The notes below the pieces were generated by a model. It made no database searches. It saw nothing but the letters and a program-made list of their open reading frames with translations, and was not told the origin of the DNA. From Cryptomeria japonica (taxonomy: Eukaryota; Streptophyta; Pinopsida; Cupressales; Cupressaceae), in contig NC_081406.1 of NCBI RefSeq assembly GCF_030272615.1, positions 117,622,847 to 117,686,846 on the forward strand: a stretch of 64,000 bases of DNA. The letters run 5' to 3'. This document shows, one piece after another, positions 57,087 through 64,000 of this stretch (positions are counted from its first letter, which is position 1; every line of letters starts with the position of its first letter). Both the position numbers and the translations under genes were made by a program.

Positions 57087-57122
57087 TATCTGATATAATT
57101 GGATATCCGATTATATCAGATA
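57087..57122. repeat. Perfect 13-base-arm hairpin with a palindromic loop
   Basis: TATCTGATATAAT (57087-57099) pairs exactly with ATTATATCAGATA (57110-57122). The 10-base loop contains GGATATCC, itself a palindrome. A related GATATCCGATTATATC block lies at about 57219-57234. Confidence 0.9.
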
Positions 57123-57257
57123 TACGATTTTAATGCATGAATTTGGGGTCCCAAAAATAATTTCCGTTGCCGCCCTTTTTTTAGTTTTGCCACATTAATG
57201 GCAGTGGCAGAAATTAGATATCCGATTATATCGAATATTAGATTTGAGTACTCATAT

Positions 57258-57388
57258 TTTAGAGAGAGAGAGATTAGGGGAGAGAGGGGGGATGGGGTAG
57301 GGGGAGAGAGAGATTAGGGGACAAAGAGAGAGATTAGGGGAGAGGGAGAGAGAGAGATTAGGGCGGGAGACAAAGAGAGTGATTAGTG

Positions 57389-57461
<73 letters not shown>

Positions 57462-57655
57462 GGGAAAAGGGGGAGAGAGAAAGATTAGGGGAGAGGGGGA
57501 GAAACAAAGAGATTAGGGGAGAGAGGGGCAAGGCGGGGAGGGATAGAGAGAGAATAGGAGAAAGGGGAGAGAGAGAGAGAGAGAGGGAGAGAGAGAGAGA
57601 TCAGGGGAGAGGGAGAGGGAGAGGGAGAGGGAGAGGGAGAGGGACTAGGGGAGAG
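57258..57655. repeat. GA-rich microsatellite and minisatellite
   Basis: (GA)n at about 57391-57456 is flanked by imperfect repeats of GAGAGATTAGGGGAGAGGG and, at 57610-57645, GAGAGG hexamer-type repeats. The acidic/arginine frames here are repeat artefacts. Confidence 0.95.
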
Positions 57656-58105
57656 GTAATATTATTTTATTTTGTTGATTTACATGATCTTAGGTATCTC
57701 TATTGGTGTATGGTGAATATTTCATTGTAGGAATTAGATTGTTTGTGGTTGAATCTTTAAGGTTTTACAATAGTTTATCATCATCATTTTTCACCTCACA
57801 CACTATGATGGTAGTCTTAGCTCTGGAGATAAATTTTTATAAAGGTAGTCTTCAAATCTAATGTTACTAAGTGTCACTTGATAACAATGGATCTCAAATT
57901 TTAGTACGACATGTTATGTTCCTACACAAACAAGATTAATTATAAAGTCACTCAACAATTGATTTGCTATGCAACTATACTAAGAGTCAATTAAAAAATA
58001 TCAATATATTATATTGAATATAAATCAAATTAAGTCTAGATTGAGCCTAATATTCTATATAATACCATTAATAATGGATATAAACAATAGTTCCCAATAT
58101 ATCTT
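57656..58105. other. No gene recognised
   Basis: AT-rich sequence flanking the outer border of the Tat LTR. No domain is seen. Confidence 0.5.
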
Positions 58106-58904
58106 TGTATATTGTGAAAATGGATAACAATAATAACGATATTGAAAGGCTAAATGAATTCAACCACAAAAACCCTAGCCTAACAACAACAAAGATCTAC
58201 CATAACATCTGAAGATTACCTAAGACAATGCAAATCAAATGAAATCACAAAGATTATACCATCACATGTCCAATAGGGTTTGGATCTCCATTCTTCCTAT
58301 CTCCATTGATCTTTCTTGATGGATTTGCTCTCAGATTTTATATGCACAAGAGCTCAACAAAGAACGGAATGTGGTTGCAAGTAGGATCGTATATGTCAAA
58401 AGCATAGTGTAGTCAAGTGCATAAAATTGATTAGGATAATTGATTAGCTAGGGTTGATAATGAATGAATTATCCTCTTATATAGAAGACACTATATGAAA
58501 TGGAGGGATAAGATTGAGAGGTGTAAAAGGAGGTCGACTATGATTAGAGGGTAGGTAAAAGAAATAATAAAATAATGAAAGGGTAGGTAGTGTATGAATT
58601 AAGAGATGAATGACATGTGTCATGGGTAGAAAAGGTTACTGACTTAATTAAATAAATAAAGATTTATTTAATTAATAGAAGAAGTGGGATAAATTAAATA
58701 AACAAGATATTTATTTAATTTAGGAAAAGGATAATTTAAATAAATAAATGTATTTATTTAAATGAGAAATAAGGCTAGAAGAGGATAAATGAATTAATTA
58801 AATAAATAAAGATTTATTTAATTAATAGAAGAATTAAGCTAAGATAATTAAATAAATAAATAAAATATTTATTTAATTAGACCGAACAATTTTGGGTGTC
58901 TACA
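58106..58904 (-). repeat. 3' LTR of the Tat-lineage element (799 bases)
   Basis: On the minus strand it starts TGTAGACACCCAAAATTGTT and ends with TATACA (plus TGTATA at 58106). It is homologous throughout to the solo LTR at 5330-6106, including the five AT hairpins (58641-58880). Confidence 0.9.
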
Positions 58905-58918
58905 TTTTGCCCCTCTTT
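58905..58918 (-). promoter_or_regulatory. Polypurine tract of the Tat-lineage element
   Basis: On the minus strand AAAGAGGGGCAAAA abuts the LTR start TGTAGACA. Confidence 0.8.
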
Positions 58919-59244
58919 GAGACAATGCAGCTTGTCGCGTTGTTTCAAAGAAGACAAGATGAACTGATACAGAGCTACCCCAAGATGGGAATGATATGCC
59001 CCCTCGAGAGATTGGATGAAAAAATGTCTGAAAAGATCGTAGACAATCTCTCGATAAGAAAGAGAGGCTAGAATGGACTGACAGGATAAAGTGACAGAGT
59101 CACGGGATAATGAAGATTGACTTGGGAAACGAGGGCTAGGGCAGTCTATAAGATAGACCACAAGGGAAATACATCCTCATTGTCATCCACACATCCACGA
59201 GAGTAGAGTGCAAAGCGAGAATAGAGCAGCAGCAATCAGCAGCG

Positions 59245-60341
59245 ATGGCCTTTGTTCACAGATTCGATTGCGTTCATCAATTCCAGAGGCCAGCAGAGGC
59301 AGGAGAGCCGGTAAGTACCACAAAACCTCTTTGTACTTTGATGCATTTATTGTTGTCATTAATGCATGCTAGATAATGTAATAAATGCACGTTTATGTCA
59401 GGAAAGCACGTTTGTGTCCAAAAATGTGAATTTTTGTCTTCTAGGTCAAATCGGCAATTCTGTGATGAACATATGCTGTCGATTGGATAAGCTGCTGAGA
59501 GGATACACTCAAGCAGGTCCTCTAGGGAAAACTAGGATAGCAAATAGGGCTAGGATTGACAATTCTGTGATAGAACATACGTTGCCAGTTAGGAAACTTC
59601 TCAAGAGGATTCACTCAAGTAGAGGCCTTAGGATAGGATAGATCAAGTCACTTTGTGATGAACAATGAGTACCAAGATATAGTACATTGTGATGAACAGG
59701 GAATACTAAAATATGAGCAACACTTTGTGATGAACAGTGAGTGTCACTAGGACTGAGATGATTGATTTGTGTGACTGCAGGAGTATTTACCTATGTTGGA
59801 GTCACGGGAGAGATTCCCATTGACTCAGAGGTTGTGACCTAAGTTGACAGCCGAGGACCAAGGTGTGATTGAGGCTATGGGATTGAGACATATTCTGTAT
59901 GTGCTTGAGCTTCGAGCGAACATGGGATTGCTGACTGCATTGGCTGAGAGATGGCACTCAGAGACTTGCACTTTTCATTTGCCGATGGGGGAGATGACAG
60001 TCACCCCGGAGGATGTATACAGGATTCTGTGGATACCGATCGATGGGGAGTTGGTTCCTTACAATCGAGAGAGAGACATGGATGCACTGAGATGAGTGTT
60101 CTAGGATCTGGGATTGGAGATGAGGGTGGAACATGTGGCATGGGATACCATGACATGGACTGGATTAGCACTACCAACAGTGTTGGCAGGAGTTATCAAT
60201 GGGTTCCTCTGTCCGAATAGGGTGACACGAGGGGTGGCTGTAGAGGACACAGGGGCTAGGAGAGACGATCTTAAGGTGGGTCCTTCTAGGGCTCAGACTT
60301 CATCAAGGTCAGTTGGCTCCGAGGGAGGGAGTTCATCGTAG
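59245..60341 (+). pseudogene. Plant mobile domain (PMD) gene, two exons, antisense within the Tat element
   Basis: Exon 1 59245-59310 (MAFVHRFDCVHQFQRPAEAG, ending EP), donor CCG|GTAAGT, intron 59311-59780, acceptor ACTGCAG|GAG, exon 2 59781-60341. Both junctions are in phase 0 and the frame continues EYLPMLESRERFPL and then the PMD: MGLRHILYVLELRANMGLLT, 'ALAERWHSETCTFHLPMGEM' and TVTPEDVYRILWIPIDGELV, matching the family (L...L.ALVERWR.ETHTFHLP.GE.T.TL.DV..LLGLP.DG). In-frame stops lie at 59835, 60093 and 60102, so this copy is dead. PMD proteins (MAIN-like) are host nuclear proteins often carried by transposons. It lies on the strand opposite to pol, between pol and the 3' LTR. Confidence 0.82.
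59311..59780 (+). other. Intron of the antisense PMD gene
   Basis: 470 bases, GTAAGTACC...GTGTGACTGCAG, with canonical ends and a T-rich 3' part. Presence of an intron shows that the PMD gene could only be expressed from the strand opposite to the element's genomic RNA. Confidence 0.7.
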
Positions 60342-61629
60342 CCATAGAGGGCTCCCTATGTATCAGTATTGTACCATTTTTGTATGATGATGTAGGCACA
60401 TGCAATTGATTGTAGCCATATGATTTTGACATCATTGTATCATGACACTTTATATATATATATATGAGATGATTCATTTTTGCGGCAACTATATGCATGT
60501 GTACCTATGTGATGAGATGTTCTTATGTGATGCTTATGATATGGATGCAAATATGTACATGATGGAATACAATATTTTTTTCTTTTATGTTTTATATGTG
60601 TATGGATGATGCAAATGTGAATGTATGTAATGTAGATGAATATGATAATGCAAATAACTATTTACATGATGAGAATATAAAATGTGCTAATATGTGTTGT
60701 GTGTAGGATGTGATGCAGTTGTGATATCTATATGTATGTATGAAATGCTTAATATGTGGTAATGTAGGTGAAACTACATGAAATGCAAATGTTTTCGGTG
60801 TGTAATTATACTCAGTCATGTGATAGCAGGCTATGCGGACTCGAGAAGGACGATGGAAGTCAATCAAGAAAGGGGGATGGAAGATAGAAGATATGAAAGT
60901 GAAAGAGCTTCTTGTGCATTATCATCATTGAGCTTTATTATGGCAAGTAGGTTATGACAATCGTGGCATATGTTTGACCTAGAAAGTCATTGTACCTGTT
61001 TGCATGGAGATAAGACAGTCACAAACAAGGAATGCCCCAGTTCATACTAGACTCACAATGTCCTCATATCCTTGGACAAGTCATAACATTACTAAGAGAC
61101 AATCCACAGATAGCAAATACAAATAGGTGACGATACCCCATCTTCGCCTTTCTACTCAAAGACATCCTAGAGATAGAATCTCTAGTCAGAGACATCCCAA
61201 AAAAGCTAAAAGACATGTCACCAAAAGATAAAATCAAAAGAAAACCAAGACTCGACACCAACATCCACTGTAGTCCTCAAGTTTAGTGTCTCTTGTCACT
61301 TGTATAAGTCTTATTTGATTGTGGTCACAATGTTTACATTCACAAAAAGGATAGATAGCACGGAACCATATGCTGGAAGAAACTGTACTCCTTGAAACAT
61401 GTGATGTTCTTAGTTCCACACCCATCACTAGATGTAGGATTTGCCTTAGCCATAGATAGGAGCTGATTTATTATGGATGGAAAGGGAGTGAAAAGGGAGG
61501 TTTATTATGAATGGTGAACCAATCTTAGGTAGATCAATAATAAGCCATGATGGGAATGGGTAAGTTTATTATGAACGAATAGGTTGTGAGTGTGTGCAAA
61601 TTGAAAGGATGAAAGTGAATCTTGAAGGA
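60342..61629. other. Spacer of the Tat element, no gene recognised
   Basis: ATG/TGATG-rich sequence (60480-60800) and a region with three TTTATTATGAAYG-like repeats (61467, 61501, 61567). No domain on either strand. Confidence 0.45.
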
Positions 61630-61815
61630 GGGAGGAGCAATGTCTCTACACATGGCACTGGCAACCCAGTTTTCACCATGGTACTTGCCCAGGGTGCCAC
61701 CGAAGTGGTTTTCACTGTTGGACAAAATTATTTCTCTTTACTTTTTTTTGATTTTTCAATGTTTTTGTTTTTGTGTCACAAGGCGCCTATTTTCTAGGTT
61801 TTCACCAAGTAACAA
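61630..61815 (-). ncRNA. Candidate structured-RNA motif cluster in the Tat spacer, copy 2
   Basis: On the minus strand, GGTGAAAACCTAGAAAATAG (CCTA/TAGG stem, GAAAA loop), then AAAACCACTTCGGTGGC (CCAC/GTGG stem, TTCG loop), then TGGGCAAGTACCATG, then GGTGAAAACTGGGTTGCCAG (ACTGG/CCAGT stem, GTTG loop). The order parallels 46512-46690. Stems differ in sequence but keep pairing. Confidence 0.5.
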
Positions 61816-61895
61816 ATTTTTGTTTTATAATTTTTTTTGTATTTTTGAAATTTTTGAATTTTTTTGTATTTTTGAAATTAGGATACTCTGAAGAG

Positions 61896-62870
61896 CTATG
61901 TGTAGAACCTGCGAAGGTGCATGTTGTTTATAGGATCCTCCAAAGGTTCACCTTCTATAGTTGAGAGCTGATATGTCCCAGATCCATATGCTGTTGTAAT
62001 GATGTAAGGACCAAGCCAATTTGGTTCAAACTTGCCCTTCTTCTCTTTGACTTGCTGATTTTTGAGGTTTTCTCTGAGAACCAAGTCACCTACCTCAAAT
62101 GTGTGAGGCTTGACTTTATGATTGTAACTGCAATGTTCCTTGACTGAATGATGTGTATCTTGAGTGACTGTCTTCTTTGATAAAGGAACTGAGATAGAAT
62201 TACTAGTGTGTGGACTACACAGGCCCGTATGCATGTCACCTAAAGAAGTTTGGGCATCCCTGATAACAAAGTCCTGCGAGGAAGCTCCATTAAAGGTCCA
62301 TGATGTATCACCAGAAGGGGATGGATGTGTGGAACAAGTGGAAGAGTTATGAAGACTTATGATTGTGAAAAGAAGTGAAAGTAGGATAGCATGATGGAGA
62401 CTTAGGATCAACAAGTATGCTTTTTGACTTGAATTTTTAGAGCTTTTGCCCCTAGTTATTTTGATATTAGGGGAGATCAACTCTTGTTCGTTTTGCTTCA
62501 TAGGATTTTTATCCTTGACTTTGATTTTTGTGGAGTCCAGTAGCTTTTGATTTTGATTTGGACTAAAGGACTTTTCTTTATTATTGACTTTTAGATTTTT
62601 CTTTTCAAAGCTTGATTTTTGATCCCCAATAAGTAAGGGCTTTTGTAATTCTTGTTGATCCAAGTTTGGAAGTGGAGTGAAAATGGAATGAGTGGATGAA
62701 ATGGTAAGGCTATGTGAGTTCTCAAGAGGGCTGGCGATATGATCAATAGATTCTTTGCTGGAACTACTCTTAGGACTATTGATATCAAGAGTTGCTTGCA
62801 CCACTAGAGGAGATTTGCATTCGAACTTAGTAGCGACAACACTAGGTGGTTCACACCCAATTCCTTTCAA
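61896..62870 (-). CDS. 324-codon open frame: S/K-rich linker, TM-like segment, integrase C-terminus
   Basis: An uninterrupted frame from a TTG at 62870 (no ATG, so it is probably joined to pol by a frameshift) to TAG at 61898-61896. Residues 1-150 are Ser/Lys/Asn-rich without a known domain. Residues 151-173 are strongly hydrophobic (AYLLILSLHHAILLSLLFTI), like a TM helix. Residues 245-324 are the gypsy integrase C-terminus (HTFEVGDLVLREN, KFEPNWLGPYIITTAYGSGT, INNMHLRRFY). RT, RNase H and the integrase core, which should lie between protease and this end, are missing. It may be a non-autonomous variant or simply a deletion joined to unrelated sequence. Confidence 0.55.
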   Translation of the reverse strand: MKGIGCEPPSVVATKFECKSPLVVQATLDINSPKSSSSKESIDHIASPLENSHSLTISSTHSIFTPLPNLDQQELQKPLLIGDQKSSFEKKNLKVNNKEKSFSPNQNQKLLDSTKIKVKDKNPMKQNEQELISPNIKITRGKSSKNSSQKAYLLILSLHHAILLSLLFTIISLHNSSTCSTHPSPSGDTSWTFNGASSQDFVIRDAQTSLGDMHTGLCSPHTSNSISVPLSKKTVTQDTHHSVKEHCSYNHKVKPHTFEVGDLVLRENLKNQQVKEKKGKFEPNWLGPYIITTAYGSGTYQLSTIEGEPLEDPINNMHLRRFYT

Positions 62871-62875
62871 ATTGT

Positions 62876-63694
62876 TTATAGATTGTTCATGTCTTTAATC
62901 TTGAATTTTTCTTTGAGCTCTGTTTGCTTTGATGTAGAAGGTTTAAAGGATTTTGGATCCAGATATGCTGATGAAGGAATAGCTTCTCGATTGACTGGGA
63001 TTGTTATTTCTGATCGAGGTCGCAGATTGTTGCAATATATGAATGGATTTGGATCTGCTTTGACGGTCACTTCAACTCCATTGTGTGGAAACTTGATCCA
63101 TCGATGATATGTTGATGGTACTGCACTCATCTCATGAATCCATGGATGTCCCAAAAGTATGTTGTATGTGAGATCTAAATCAAGGACTTGACAAACCACA
63201 TCCTTTGTAACTGGCCCAACTCTAAGAGGTAAGGTGACTATACCCTTGGATGAACGCTCTTCATCATCATATGCTTTGATAGTAATTTTGTTTGTAGAAT
63301 TCACAGCTTTGTCAGAATATCCCAATTGTTTAATAGTGCTCAATGTACAAATGTTTAGACTTGCTCCTCCATCTATCAGGACTCGTTTGATTCTATGTTT
63401 GTGTATGAAGGCTTCAATGTGTAATGGTGCATTATGTGGTTGACTTACGGAGGCATCATCAGCTTCTATGAATGTAAGGGAGTGTGGAATGAAAAGGTAT
63501 CCCACCATGGCTTGAAACTGGTCCACGTTCAGATCAGTAGGAACGACAGTTTCTCTCAATATTTTGTCAAGAATGGATTTATGTATGCGTAGAAGCTCAA
63601 GAATGGAGATGAGTGCGGGTGTCTTCCCTAACTGTTCTACAAGGTCATACTCAGGCTTGGTTGATGAGGAAGTGGTGTTTTTAGCTGGAGCACC
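62876..63694 (-). pseudogene. gag-pol junction and retropepsin domain of the Tat-lineage element
   Basis: The frame runs EYDLVEQLGKTPALISILEL then LRIHKSILDKILRETVVP, QAMVGYLFIPHSLTFIE, HKHRIKRVLIDGGASLNICT (retropepsin, DGGAS at the active site, the usual Tat/Athila form) and LDLTYNILLGHPWIHEMSAV (closing LG.PWIH). It ends at TAA 62878-62876. No stop occurs between 63694 and 62879. The protease processes gag-pol. After it, RT should begin but does not. Confidence 0.82.
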
Positions 63695-64000
63695 TTACAA
63701 AGTGATTTTACCTTGATGGGTTGTAACATGACATTCAGAGGTAGGTTCGGAAGAAGATCCAACACCTTTTAAGACAATCTTGGGTCTTTGGGTAGAATTC
63801 TCAGGTGTTTTGTCCTTGATGATAATGGTAGAGACATAATTGTCCATCGAGATGTGATTGATAGTTGAATCATAGTTATAGGTTGCTCTGGTATAGTTGG
63901 TTTGGTCATCTATGGCTTTAGCTTTTCCCTTGTCATGCTTTGGGAATGGTTCCTTAAACATTTCATGTTCTTGTTTGGATGAGTGTCCCTCAATCTCAAT
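63695..64000 (-). pseudogene. Tat-lineage gag C-terminal region (partial)
   Basis: In the same frame as the protease segment but separated by one TAA (63697-63695). Readable sequence includes KGKAKAIDDQ, DNYVSTIIIKDK and RPKIVLKGVG, the S/T- and K-rich linker between gag and protease in Tat-type elements. It runs off the window edge. Confidence 0.6.

Larger units (their letters stand above)
58106..64000 (-). mobile_element. Tat-lineage gypsy element, minus strand, truncated by the window edge
   Basis: Reading leftward: gag-pol junction and protease (64000-62876), a 324-codon frame ending in the integrase C-terminus (62870-61896), a spacer with an antisense plant-mobile-domain gene relic (60341-59245), a polypurine tract (AAAGAGGGGCAAAA at 58918-58905), and the 3' LTR (58904-58106). 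Protease motif LIDGGASLN and closing LGHPWIH are typical of Tat/Athila-type gypsy elements. RT, RNase H and the integrase core are absent. The 5' half and 5' LTR are outside the window, so no target duplication can be tested. Confidence 0.85.

Noticed and set aside
57258-57655. TTAGGG words suggesting interstitial telomere repeats
   Set aside because: The words occur inside GAGATTAGGGGAGAG units, not as tandem TTAGGG or TTTAGGG; this is a GA minisatellite.
1-64000. CRISPR arrays, tRNA or rRNA genes, bacterial operons
   Set aside because: No direct-repeat/spacer arrays, cloverleaf or rRNA signatures were seen; all gene content is of plant nuclear type.

Overview
The window looks like intergenic DNA of a large, repeat-rich seed-plant genome. 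A gymnosperm or conifer is my best guess (low confidence), from the very long-LTR chromovirus, the mix of Tat, Tekay, Tork and SIRE-like retrotransposons, the extreme AT content between elements, and pentatricopeptide-repeat debris. There is no bacterial-type organisation. I see one gene that appears intact: a three-exon LRK10-like receptor kinase on the minus strand (24573-26964, 644 codons). Almost everything else is retrotransposon, DNA-transposon or pseudogene sequence.

Layout from the left. 1-182 is the tail of a Ty3/gypsy polyprotein, followed by LTR-like DNA holding four regularly spaced TTGAAC/GTTCAA inverted-repeat modules (442-859). 2120-3810 is the 3' end of a copia element with its LTR. 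5330-6106 is a Tat-type solo LTR with a perfect target duplication (AATAT). 8337-21108 is a complete chromovirus with LTRs of about 3.9 kb, a tRNA-iMet primer site and a perfect CTTAT target duplication; its gag-pol is full of stops. 22571-22730 is an antisense copia 5' end. The receptor kinase follows. 29838-34614 holds a dead gypsy RT, a LINE split by a 1.65-kb solo copia LTR, and a short non-autonomous LTR element (32975-34614).

34987-42600 is a second, dead copy of the receptor kinase, split by a 6.86-kb segment with long (about 0.6 kb) inverted termini. These termini carry PPR-gene fragments. Nested inside is a 1.75-kb element with 29-bp inverted termini, hairpins and (GA)n arrays. 44596-49710 is the 3' spacer and LTR of a Tat-like element. 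49780-55750 is a LINE split by a Tork-type copia element (50390-55119) whose integrase core has been deleted. 55830-56740 is a diverged copy of the region upstream of the receptor kinase.

58106-64000 is a Tat-lineage gypsy element on the minus strand that runs off the window edge. It has lost RT, RNase H and the integrase core. Between the end of pol and its 3' LTR, on the opposite strand, lies a two-exon gene relic with a plant mobile domain (59245-60341). Its spacer shares colinear small hairpins with the Tat remnant at 46.5 kb, and the hairpin stems vary in a pairing-preserving way. The antisense plant-mobile-domain gene, the paired hairpins, the PPR-carrying inverted termini and the TTGAAC modules are the observations I consider most worth following. 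Coordinates, splice sites, target duplications and homologies were read by eye; no search or alignment program was run.
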